From Neurospora tetrasperma FGSC 2508 (taxonomy: Eukaryota; Ascomycota; Sordariomycetes; Sordariales; Sordariaceae), in contig NW_009799100.1 in assembly GCF_000213175.1 (NCBI RefSeq), positions 5,586,862-5,650,861 of the forward strand: a stretch of 64,000 nucleotides of DNA, written 5' to 3'. The position numbers and the translations under genes are program-made. A model generated the notes under the pieces. The model was not told the DNA's origin. It saw nothing but the letters and a program-made list of their open reading frames with translations, and did no database searches. This document shows, piece after piece, positions 46,912-55,866 of the stretch (positions within the stretch are counted from its first letter, which is position 1; each line of letters begins with the position of its first letter).

Positions 46912-48981
46912 CTAGTCCACCATGACCTCGCGTCCCCACACCGTCATTAGTCCTGCAATCAACTTGTTCAAGTCCTCAAGTTTGAGCTCCGCCCCAGCTT
47001 GAAAGCCGGGAATTCTACCCTGGAAGACGTCAAAGACCTCGCATTTGAGGGGCATGGTGCCTTGGATGGCGTAATTGGCCTCATCATCAAGATCAACCTT
47101 GGTAAAGAGGCCAAGAAATCCACTACCATGATTGACGGCGTAGGGCCGGAGAGACGTCAGGTCTAACACATTCATACCCAGAGGCTGGCACGACGAAAAG
47201 GAGACAATATCTCTTCGAACATAGGATCTAGAGAGATCGACAGAGGGGATAAACACAACATTTTGTGCATATGCCGACAGCAATGTCCTCTGAATCGGCA
47301 AAACTTCAGGCTGATCATCCGGATCTACCCTGTCGAGCGGACCAGGGCTCTTGATACTTTGTGCCAGCCAAGTTGACAGCCGATAGATCATAGCAGCGTC
47401 GTTAAAGCTGCAGCCACTTTTCAGTGGCCAGCGGTCATGCTCGCTGTTCCTGGGTGTTGTAAACACCTTTGACGTGTGAATAACTTCTTCCAGAAGCGCG
47501 ACGGCTACCCACAGGCTCCCGCTCCACAGCCTGTCAAGAGTAAAGGAAGGGCTGCTCTGAGCGACCATGGCTCTGACAAACTGATGGGCACTGAACGATT
47601 CTTCGGGAGGGTGCCAAATCGAATCCTGGCCAGCATGCAGAATGGCTGCCATCATGCAAGCCACCCGCTTGGTAGCCGGTGACGCGGGAATGTAGTGCAT
47701 GTGTGCTATGAACGCGGCAGGGTAAATATTGGACATGCTCATTTGGTGGGCAAATTCCAGAGTCAGCAGGCCGACTGGAGTGAGCGTAGAGGTCGTTTGG
47801 TTGACGAGTCCCATCAGCTTGACAACACGAAGGGCCTCATACCACAGCAGTGGACAGACGTTGTAGGCCAGAGGATCGTATGTGGGAATGCTCAGAGCCA
47901 GCAGGCAAAAAGCCAGCAACTCGCTGCTATGAGCGTGCGGCCGTGGCTGATCCAGAATCGAATCCATACAGATCGGGCCGTCAGGTGCAATGTAATGAGC
48001 AACTTGGGCTGGGCCACAGGAGTAGGTAGCCAGACCTTGCTTTGCTAAAAGCTCCTGCTTGCTGATCAGGACGGCGGGGTTCTTGACCAGCAATCCTGAT
48101 CTGTTGTCAAGGACAGTCATCTCCTTGGTTGTCTGGTAGACGGCCATGGCGACATTACGGATCGGGAACCGTACTTCAACGTCATGCTCAACCTGAATCA
48201 GCGTAGGCCCCTTGAGCGTTGCCAGAGAGGCGACAAGGGTGGGGTTTTGGTCAAGCTGTCGTCGTGACAGAGTAACGAAGTGACATTTTGGCAAGCCCTT
48301 CGAGCGCGTTTCGTAATTTTCCCAGCTAGAACTGTTTCTCAAGTCCATAGCGGTGTGGAGGTCCGTAAACAGAAGGACGTTTCTGTCTTGAGCTTTGCCC
48401 CCCTCGTACAATGTATCCCAGATGACACTGGACGCATGGACACCTGATCTTAGCGGTGCCATGGGCAAAAGCTCGTGGGGAGGGTCGACTTGAATGATGA
48501 CAGGCCGGGCGCAGCGGGGGTAACGATGGTTGGCAGCACCCATGGTAATGACGGTCAGAGACTCGCCGGCAGCCTCTGCCATATCATGGAAAAAAGCGAC
48601 AAGATACTCGCCGCGAGCAGAGGGGGTGACCTCCAGATCGATACAGACAGTGGTACGCGGGCCAAGTCGAGTGTGGAGTGGCTGTTGTGGTTCTCGCGAA
48701 AGCTTGACCATTTCTTTGATGGAGAAAAGCATCACCCTGCCACTGTCCAAGCCGTCCTTGATTGACTGGGTGCTCAAGTATGCTGTCAACAGCTTAGCTT
48801 GTGTCGCAGTCGGCTGGATATAGACAAGCCTGGCAGTGGGCTCGCGTGCGATCTGATCCCAAATGCGACAGAGCCATTGGGTACTTTTCCCGCAGCCATG
48901 GGGGCCTTGCAAATGAGCAATGTGTGTGCCAGGTACGCTTCTGCCCAGGAATCTAGTGAGCATATCTTGCGGGGAAGCCAT
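46912..48981 (-). CDS. Gene D: degenerate DEAH/HA2 helicase-like protein
   Basis: Single-exon 689-residue protein. It follows DEAH RNA helicase order. Residues 26-34 GPHGCGKST are an intact P-loop; RLVYIQPTATQ is motif Ia-like. Motif II is DLEV (115-118) instead of DEAH, motif III is MGAAN instead of SAT. Where motif VI should carry QRAGRAGR, around 305-325, it reads SKQELLAKQGLATYS. An HA2-like winged helical region follows (LLALSIPTYDPLAYNVCPLLWYEALRVVKLMGL, then LTPVGLLTLEF), then a TLLSAYAQNVVFIP block like the OB-fold entry. Thus the fold seems kept while ATP-hydrolysis residues are lost; a nucleotide-binding scaffold is my inference. It is co-oriented with E and F at about 320-base spacing. 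No RIP. Confidence 0.75.
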   Translation of the reverse strand: MASPQDMLTRFLGRSVPGTHIAHLQGPHGCGKSTQWLCRIWDQIAREPTARLVYIQPTATQAKLLTAYLSTQSIKDGLDSGRVMLFSIKEMVKLSREPQQPLHTRLGPRTTVCIDLEVTPSARGEYLVAFFHDMAEAAGESLTVITMGAANHRYPRCARPVIIQVDPPHELLPMAPLRSGVHASSVIWDTLYEGGKAQDRNVLLFTDLHTAMDLRNSSSWENYETRSKGLPKCHFVTLSRRQLDQNPTLVASLATLKGPTLIQVEHDVEVRFPIRNVAMAVYQTTKEMTVLDNRSGLLVKNPAVLISKQELLAKQGLATYSCGPAQVAHYIAPDGPICMDSILDQPRPHAHSSELLAFCLLALSIPTYDPLAYNVCPLLWYEALRVVKLMGLVNQTTSTLTPVGLLTLEFAHQMSMSNIYPAAFIAHMHYIPASPATKRVACMMAAILHAGQDSIWHPPEESFSAHQFVRAMVAQSSPSFTLDRLWSGSLWVAVALLEEVIHTSKVFTTPRNSEHDRWPLKSGCSFNDAAMIYRLSTWLAQSIKSPGPLDRVDPDDQPEVLPIQRTLLSAYAQNVVFIPSVDLSRSYVRRDIVSFSSCQPLGMNVLDLTSLRPYAVNHGSGFLGLFTKVDLDDEANYAIQGTMPLKCEVFDVFQGRIPGFQAGAELKLEDLNKLIAGLMTVWGREVMVD

Positions 48982-49301
48982 TGTCGCGGTGGTTGATGAT
49001 TGAGGTTATGTGTGGTATGATGGTATTGCGCGGGTTGTAAAGTGGGAGATTTTGTCAATGAGTTCTTCCTACATGGATTTTGTTTTGGGCGGGGAGTTGG
49101 CAGGGCGGGAAGGCAAGGCTAGGGCAGGCACGTGCAGGGTTGGAGCGGGCAGGGTACAAACTACAAAGCTCGGGACACACAGCATAGATGTTCACGCAAC
49201 AGAGTACTTGGTCACTGTAAACAGTTGATTTAGACTACCTCTACGGAAAATGAAACATGCCAGGGCAGCTACCACCATGTGAAGCTCTGGTTGGATTTGA
49301 C
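48982..49301. other. Promoter of gene D and 3' flank of gene E
   Basis: 320 bases between co-oriented minus-strand genes. GGCAGGGCGGG-type repeats near 49090-49155; nothing else seen. Confidence 0.5.
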
Positions 49302-50566
49302 TCAAATGTTCATGTCTTTCAAGACCCTCTCAACCGATTCTTCAAGCCTCGTACGCGGCAGAGACAAGGGATTCTCCTTAATCCAATGCTCAACATACTG
49401 ACGCCCCTTCCACTGACAGAACTTAGGGAGCAAGGCTCTGAGGAGCTCGACTGTCACGCCCAGACCCTGTCGAGGGTAATGCTCAGCCACATATGGGTCG
49501 ACAGCGTGTGTGTTGTGCAAAGCAGCCCAAACAAGTAGTTTAGAGGTAGCATGCATGTTCCAAGATGGCAGTCCAACATGAAGGCTGGAGCACAACTTTT
49601 CGCACTCAGTCACGGCCTGCTCGAGAGTAATATCATCCAGGGCCGCGCCAGCGAGCAAACGCTCAGCCTGAGGAAGCGCGGTCTTGAATGTGGCAACCAT
49701 GCGTGCGTAGTTCGCCGTCTCCACCAGCCTCTCCTCGTTGTGAGGAGGGCAGCCATCGACCACATGCTTCTCGAGCCAGACAGGGTAGCTGGGCTGCAAC
49801 TGTGGGTTGTGCGACATCAAGAGAACCTCGCAAGCCCATCCGACAAAATTGAGCCAGGTTTGACCCAGAGCGGGCATGACATAAGGGTTAGCCAGAGGCG
49901 TGACTGTGGTGTACCCGAGTTGGTAAACAACAGAATTTTGGGCCCCGTCCAGACTAATGCGGACACGGACAAGCCCAATGGTGCTGCACTTGTCCTGTTG
50001 ACCCTTACTCTCGAGCTCATGCCAAATCTTGTTGGCTGGAGAGAGCTCTCTGGGGAGGACGATCTGGAAGCGTCCATACACGCCTGGGTGACCCTCGCTG
50101 ACCTGTGGTCTCAGCTGGTGCCACATGGCCGTATCAGGCACAACAAAGGTGCCATCGCGCTCTTGGATCTTTGCCTCGCGGAACGCCGCATATTCCGGCG
50201 AAGTCTCCGCAGAAGGAGCAGGCAGCGGGTAATTTATTTTATACAGGCTGCTTATCTCTTCAGGAACTGAGCGATACGTGACGGGTTAGTGAATGACTCG
50301 TGAGTGGCATCGAGCAACATGAACTTACAGAACCACTTGACGACATAAAAGTCAATCAACCAGTTTCGGACATTGGGACAGACCGACGCGAACTTCTGTC
50401 GCCACAAGTTCTCATGGGCCTTGGCAGCAAAGATGTCCGCCATCATGCGATGGATGAAGGACTCCTCAAGACGAAAAGCCTTTTTGATTTCGGTCATGAT
50501 ATGGCTACGACGCTTTTGAGCGTCCAGCGGCATGCTAGGCGCGTTCATTTTGACGCTGTCGTTCAT
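49302..50566 (-). CDS. Gene E: unknown protein, member of a multi-copy family
   Basis: Predicted 400-residue protein. Exons 50566-50329 and 50266-49302; the intron has a GTAAGT donor, CTAAC branch site and CAG acceptor, and splicing joins DFYVVKWF to FPEEISSLYKINYPLP in frame. It is mainly helical with few charged repeats; a block near 300-370 (LLAGAALDDITLEQAV, SKLLVWAALHNTH, YPRQGLGVTVELL) is also found, diverged, in the broken copy at 53350-53620. No known domain, signal peptide or membrane helix. Position between D and F, same strand and similar spacing, suggests they arrived or are kept together. Confidence 0.75.
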
Positions 50567-50882
50567 CTTGTGGTCGTGGTTGTTGTTGTGGTTGTTGTGT
50601 CGAGGTAGTGGGGTAAGATTTTGTTTGGTTGTTTGGCAGGAAGGGCTAATTCTGTTCATTTGGAGGTCCGTGCAGACGTGCCAGTTTGTATGATGAATAA
50701 TTACCTACCTACCTATCTTGGAAGGCCGTTCCGAGAATTGGGTACAGGTGTGTTTCGGGCCGCTGTTGGTAGGGAAGTCCGGGTCAATGGTACAAAATTC
50801 AACATTCAGACACAGCATCACAGTGGAACAGAAGGGGGATTTAAGATTCATCATTCATATGGCAGGTATTATTTGTAACTAC
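50567..50882. other. Promoter of gene E and 3' flank of gene F
   Basis: Contains a GTTGTTGTGGTTGTT microsatellite just upstream of E (about 50570-50600) and TACCTACCTACC near 50702. No gene. Confidence 0.5.
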
Positions 50883-52712
50883 CTAGCGAAACACCAAAGC
50901 GTGGCGAAGGCCTTGCCAAACGCGTTTGACTTGCAAACATTGATCATGCATGTCACATTGTCCATCGTATGAGATGGCATCAGTAGTAGGCCAGGAGTGG
51001 ATAACGCGCTTGAAACAATACCAGCGATCTACTGGTGCCCCGACGTTGAAAAGGTCCAAATTGCCCAAGGCACGATCATCTGGATCAGACATGATCAAAC
51101 AGAACTGATTGAAGATGGTCTCCAGGGGACCCTCTTGTATGTCCGCAATCATGAACCTGTCGAGCTTGTCCAACAAGTCATCCACACGCTGTACCCATAG
51201 ACGGTTGTTCTTGGGGGGGCCAGACCGTCTTGAGCAGGAACGTCTGGTGGCCAGCAATTCCTGCGAACGACTGACTTCCTCGTTGAGCTTGTCCAGTCTG
51301 GCACGTTGGTCTTGGATCTGCTTTTTCATGTCAAGATTTGTGCTATTGAGGTCCTTCAGCTGTTGCTCTAGCCACTCAACCTTCTGTATCTGTGTTTCCA
51401 AACTGGCAAGGGCACCGTAACTGGTATTTTCCCAGTCCTTGTCTGTCCTTACTTCTTTCAGGACAACAGCTAGGGAATTGGTGTCGCCATCACAGAGGTT
51501 TTCTACCCAGCTCCACACATTCTGCAGATCAGACTCAATGTCAGACAGTCTGATGTCGTGGTCATTTGCCACTGCTGCGAGTTGAAGAGCAAGGGCGCGG
51601 TGAAGGGTTTTCAAGTTATCTTTGGATGCCACTTTGTTGAACCTGGCCAAAACCAACCCGACCGTCGTGCTGACAGACTGAACGAGCTCCTGGGTAGCGC
51701 CGTTTTCCGACAGAGTGTCAAGCTTGGCTAGAGCAGACTCGACCTGCTCTTTGGTAGCCTTGTCATTGTTCACCTGACTGATCTGGCTTGAGATCGAGTC
51801 AAGTGTCTCCGAACGGGTCCGGCTCTGGCTTTCCATAGCAGATGAAATCTCTAGCAATTTCTTCCAGAGCTTGCTCGTGCCCCCCTGAACAAGCTCCTGC
51901 GTAGAGCTATCGTTCCATATCTGACTGAGTTGGTCCGACACAGTATTCAACATGTGCGAGACGCCTGCCATGAATTGCACCACGTTCTGTAGGCTTTCCG
52001 AAACAAACCCGACTTGCTTCATTTGGTCTGAGATTGCATCGACCTTTTCAGAAACGGCTGGAATTGCCTGTACTTGCGTTGACATGGTGTTCAGGCTGTT
52101 GGACACAGCCGTGACCTGCTCTTTGGTCGCATTGTCTTTTGAGAAGGTGTCCAAGGCCTTGGAAACAGCCGTGACCTGCTCTTTGGTCGCACCGTCGTTC
52201 AAGACAGTGTCCAAGGCCTTGGAAACGGCCTTGACCTGCTCTTGGGTAGCCGTGACCTGCTGCTGGCTGGCCATGTTCTGCACACTGTCCGAAACAGATT
52301 GGACCTGCTCTCTCGTAGCACTGTTTTCCATCTTTCCAATGATCAAGTCAAGCTTTGCATTGAGCTCCAATTGGTGCTCCTTGTCCTTGACAGCCTGTTC
52401 TCTTCGATCGAGGTCATGCTCCCTTGTTTGGACAGCCTGCTCCTTGACCAGGAGAGTCTGCTCCCTCTCACCAAGGGTCTTCTCCCTCTCCTGAAGAGAT
52501 TGCTCCTTTTCGGCAAGCTCTCGATCTTGATTGCCGAGGGCCTCCTCTTGTTCAACGAGGAGTCGCTCCCACTCATCGTTCTGGCGAATTTCATTGTCGA
52601 TGTCCCTTGTGAGAGTCCCCAATGCAACTTGGACAGTGTCCCAAGTGTCGTTGTCCTCCGGCTGCTGAGGAACCAGCGACCAGATTTGTTGAAGCCTTGC
52701 AACGTAGTTCAT
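50883..52712 (-). CDS. Gene F: long coiled-coil protein with 20-residue repeats
   Basis: Single-exon 609-residue protein from ATG at 52712 (first in-frame ATG). Residues 50-125 are a Glu/Gln/Arg coiled coil made of EREQTLLVKEQ-type heptads. Residues about 150-215 hold three 20-residue units of the form ATKEQVTAVSKALDTxxxDx, encoded by 60-base DNA repeats, with diverged units beyond. More coiled coil runs to about 500. A basic patch (RRSCSRRSG) precedes a C-terminal domain of about 100 residues that looks folded (RLWVQRVDDLLDKLDRF ... DRWYCFKRVIHSW). Family not recognised. Upstream lies an array of CGGGCACA motifs. Confidence 0.75.
   Translation of the reverse strand: MNYVARLQQIWSLVPQQPEDNDTWDTVQVALGTLTRDIDNEIRQNDEWERLLVEQEEALGNQDRELAEKEQSLQEREKTLGEREQTLLVKEQAVQTREHDLDRREQAVKDKEHQLELNAKLDLIIGKMENSATREQVQSVSDSVQNMASQQQVTATQEQVKAVSKALDTVLNDGATKEQVTAVSKALDTFSKDNATKEQVTAVSNSLNTMSTQVQAIPAVSEKVDAISDQMKQVGFVSESLQNVVQFMAGVSHMLNTVSDQLSQIWNDSSTQELVQGGTSKLWKKLLEISSAMESQSRTRSETLDSISSQISQVNNDKATKEQVESALAKLDTLSENGATQELVQSVSTTVGLVLARFNKVASKDNLKTLHRALALQLAAVANDHDIRLSDIESDLQNVWSWVENLCDGDTNSLAVVLKEVRTDKDWENTSYGALASLETQIQKVEWLEQQLKDLNSTNLDMKKQIQDQRARLDKLNEEVSRSQELLATRRSCSRRSGPPKNNRLWVQRVDDLLDKLDRFMIADIQEGPLETIFNQFCLIMSDPDDRALGNLDLFNVGAPVDRWYCFKRVIHSWPTTDAISYDGQCDMHDQCLQVKRVWQGLRHALVFR
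52081..52260 (-). repeat. 60-base tandem repeat within gene F, three units
   Basis: Units at 52081-52140, 52141-52200 and 52201-52260 share GTGACCTGCTCTTTGGTCGC-like cores and GTGTCCAAGGCCTTGGAAAC. The period is exactly 60 bases, 20 codons. Confidence 0.92.
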
Positions 52713-53217
52713 GGTGGCGACGTGACGACTGTGCAATTCAAGGTGAAGAAGTATGGTTCGAGAAACAAGCGAGCGCACAAATTTTCAAATTGACATTTGT
52801 GCGAGTTTGCGACAGTAGCTGGGAAGGATCATCATGGAGGAAGGAACGATGAGCGCCGCCAACACGGGATGCACTTTTACCGGGCACACACTTACCATCT
52901 ACTACAATACGACCGGGCACACCCCTTCCTTACACGCTGACTGGGCACACACTAAGAATCGGCTGCGACACAACCGGGCACACATTAAATTATTATCTAC
53001 AACGAAGCAGTTGCTAAACTCCGCTTCCAACACATCGTATCGCAACTGGGAACAGACGCGGGAACAAAAATCACTTCTTAATATTGACGCGACAGCCGGG
53101 ATCGCTTTCTTTGGTTAGCATGCCTGGCTGGTGGACCATGGCCCCCTTTGCCGGTGGAAAAGCGTCGCTGTCAGGGCCGAACAAGGCATGAATCCAGCTA
53201 CCTGTTTTGTGCGCTTG
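52713..53217. promoter_or_regulatory. Upstream region of F with CGGGCACA array
   Basis: Four CGGGCACA/TGGGCACA motifs at about 52881, 52914, 52942 and 52975, all in one orientation and 28-33 bases apart (about three helical turns). They lie 170-270 bases upstream of the F start codon. The same motif occurs after gene C and near 54145-54220. A role as a binding site is inferred from spacing and recurrence. Confidence 0.4.
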
Positions 53218-53620
53218 CACGGCATTGTGTGCCAATTCTTCGACGTTGCCGGGACCTCTCTATCTCTTGAGTACGGGCGCCGAGTCGCGGTCTTGCGGGG
53301 CTCTGCGCCTTGCTCTGCCATGGTTCTGTTTTGGAAAAACACAGTCGTTCAGCACTTCCCGTGTGACATCCAGACCTTGCTCAGCGTGATACTCGAGGTA
53401 ATATATGTAGAGATCGTGATTTTTGCACAGAGCAGCCACGACAAGCAGCTTCGAGTACAGCAGGGAAAGGCCGGACGACAGACAGCTGTTCGCAAACACT
53501 CATCACTCGCTGGAGAGTGACATCATCCAGGGCCATACCGGCGAGCAAAAGCTCAGCCTGACCAAGCGGTGTTCTGAACGCAGAATCGCCGTCGCACTTG
53601 CTACCCGAGCCGGAGGCATA
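53218..53620 (-). pseudogene. Chimeric fragment: E-like remnant joined to a B-type leader
   Basis: Read on the minus strand, 53620-53350 encodes pieces matching gene E (LLAGMALDDVTLQRV; SKLLVVAAL; EYHAEQGLDVT) with a frameshift between them. It then joins, near 53345, sequence matching the leader and first codons of B (53345-53218 against 40195-40090: CCAAAACAGAACCATGGCAGA then CCCCGCAAGACCG). The start codon would be at 53321, but the frame closes soon. It proves further copies of both families and recombination between them. Confidence 0.7.
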
Positions 53621-54524
53621 TGTAATTGTAACAGATGGTGCCGATCGAACGCTATTGGCATGGATGTTCCGGTCGCGATTCGTGGTGACTTTGCGCTTGG
53701 TGGGAAGGACAAGTCAGTACCTAAACTTGGTTCCATGATGATTTGCGCGGGGATACTCTACAGTACTACTTACTGGCAACGCTGGACGAGACAGTGTTAG
53801 TGAGGATGGTGGAAGGTCAAAGGCGACATGAGTCGCATGCACAACCCTCCACAGGTTCCAGATTGTCGGACATGCAGGTGTGTCGAGGTAGTGCCCGATT
53901 GTATGCCCCTACATAGCCGAGGCTGCGCGAATGACGGCTTGTTAGTACACGTCCGTTAAAGCTCGGTATTGTGTGGCCTGCACTACCACTTACACATTTT
54001 AACTTGCTGCGAGTGGATTGCCGCGAGCTTGGTTGTATGCAGCGGACGGTAGCCCTAGCGCTTGGCAACCAGCCGTATACAAAACGTATAGGGCTTAGTA
54101 CAAGTAGAGGTAGTTTTCAAAGTGGGCGTTAGTAGAGCGCACACCGGGCACGAAACACTTTAGGTACCGAGCGGCAAGTACCTCTACTTGTATCCAACCG
54201 GGCGCAAAATTTTGTGCCCGCATTTAATAGGACAAATCCTTACATTATGACGCCGCCACAAACTAACAACGACGCACTCAGAATTTAAGGAGAAAGTTGC
54301 AACATTCTTCGAAAAGTCACATTTCATTTCACAGGGGCGCCGGCGGACAAACTATAACATTGGATGAATCACATGGCACAGGTTGACGGGGAGGTTAAGA
54401 TATTCACGGTATATTAATACTATCATAGATGTGAATTCACGAAGCGTGAGATCCGAACTGCAGTTGAGTCGTAACCAAACCATGGTCTTTGTCACAGTCA
54501 TTGACGGATGGCAGATTAACGCTG
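53621..54524. other. Intergenic remnant region between the chimera and gene G
   Basis: Includes a 58-base stretch (53944-54001) resembling the two repeats upstream of B, a CGGGCACG site near 54145 and a 22-base palindrome at 54199-54220. No open gene. Possible further gene debris. Confidence 0.5.
54199..54220. promoter_or_regulatory. 22-base near-palindrome of the CGGGCACA type
   Basis: Two 11-base arms with one mismatch, core CAAAATTTTG, ends CGGGC and GCCCG. Same end sequence as the palindrome at 42760-42781. Confidence 0.5.
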
Positions 54525-55292
54525 TCACTCGCGTTCTTCGTCGCTAGACGGCTGAAACATCTGGCTCAATGACAGCAAAGGTGCTGAATGGCCAGGGAAC
54601 ACGGGCCTTTTGTTGGCCGCATTGCTTTGCGGCTGGACGTCAGCCTCAATATGCGGAACAATCGGCGACGGTGGCTGCACATTTTCGCCTTGACCCGGGT
54701 TTGGGGGCTGTTCGCCATCTGAAGACTCTCCCTGACCCGGGTTTGGGGGCCGTTCGCCATCTGAAGACTTGACCAGCGCCGCATCGCTAGAGGCATGTCT
54801 TTTGTCCAACACCATGGATGAAGGCGCATAATTGGACGACGCCTTTTGCGGAGAGCGGCAGTCTACCTCTAGTGGTATAGGCGACGAGAAGGGATCGTCA
54901 TGCTGTACAGACTCCTTCGGGGCAGCGGTCACAATGTCCAGGGCATTGGAAGCCTCCCGGATACCTTGATGGTACATCCGGGCCGCGTTACTGAGATCAA
55001 TAAGCGGACTGGTGGACGGCACATTATGGCTCGTGCAAGTAGGGCCACTGGGGACATAGGACATAGGTGTCACGTAAAGAGGGTGCTGGTAACTCGGCGG
55101 CGTTCCCCAAGTGGAAGCGGACCGGTCCTCATCGCTTAAGCGGCGTCGTTTCGACCTGCCGGCCCCCTGAAGACTGGCTGCCTTGGGAAAGCTTACTTCA
55201 TCCTGACTCCCGAAACTGGCGGAGCGCTTGCGCCCCTTTGACCGGGACGGCGTGTCCGCTGCGTCTCTCTTTCCAGATGTGTTTGGAGACAT
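54525..55292 (-). CDS. Gene G: disordered basic protein of unknown function
   Basis: Single-exon 255-residue protein. It starts MSPNTSGKRDAADTPSR with basic clusters (KGRKR, SKRRRLS) that look like nuclear localisation signals. The rest is Ser/Pro-rich without predicted fold. Two 14-residue repeats (SSDGERPPNPGQGE and SSDGEQPPNPGQGE) near 183-210 come from a 42-base DNA duplication at 54690-54772. It is transcribed divergently from the right copy of B across 359 bases. Confidence 0.6.
   Translation of the reverse strand: MSPNTSGKRDAADTPSRSKGRKRSASFGSQDEVSFPKAASLQGAGRSKRRRLSDEDRSASTWGTPPSYQHPLYVTPMSYVPSGPTCTSHNVPSTSPLIDLSNAARMYHQGIREASNALDIVTAAPKESVQHDDPFSSPIPLEVDCRSPQKASSNYAPSSMVLDKRHASSDAALVKSSDGERPPNPGQGESSDGEQPPNPGQGENVQPPSPIVPHIEADVQPQSNAANKRPVFPGHSAPLLSLSQMFQPSSDEERE
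54690..54772 (-). repeat. 42-base tandem duplication in gene G
   Basis: Two units containing TGACCCGGGTTTGGGGGC and TTCGCCATCTGAAGAC, offset by 42 bases, in frame. Confidence 0.92.
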
Positions 55293-55651
55293 TTCAAGGA
55301 ATTGTGCAAGTAAACAATATAGAAAAAAGCGGATTTACGAGCTGGAGAATTCCATGAATTGTGGGAGCTTGAATTCAGAGTTTTCTGTTTCATACCCTAC
55401 AGGTACCTACCATCCGTACCTTCCTTCTTGGACTGATTCGGCTGCGCGAGTCCGGCCTCCGATCAAGGTACTTGGGTACATCAAACGACGGATCGGACGA
55501 GCACTCACTCTGTTCTCAGATTGACATTTTTTTTTTTCAAATACCTTTTCCCGTCCAGCCCATCTTCTACCTCTCCTTCTTCCTCCTCTCAACCACACCA
55601 CACCACACCCAACAAGAAAAAAAAAGACCACACTCCCAACGAACCAAGACA
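55293..55651. promoter_or_regulatory. Shared divergent promoter of G and B right copy
   Basis: 359 bases between two start codons pointing away from each other. The B side is CA-rich with a T-run near 55527 and an A-run near 55616, typical of a leader. No clear TATA box. Confidence 0.4.
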
Positions 55652-55771
55652 ATGTCTGCTGCTGCTGCTGGAGACGACGGTAACGGCGGTTTCAACGCTG
55701 GGAGCTACCATACCGGTAACTTCTGTGGAGGTAGTGGTGGTGATGATAATGATCGTGGCGGACGCGGTCGT

Positions 55772-55866
<95 letters not shown>

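Noticed and set aside
53423-53800. 125-codon plus-strand frame
   Set aside because: It overlaps the minus-strand E-like fragment, whose homology explains the sequence.
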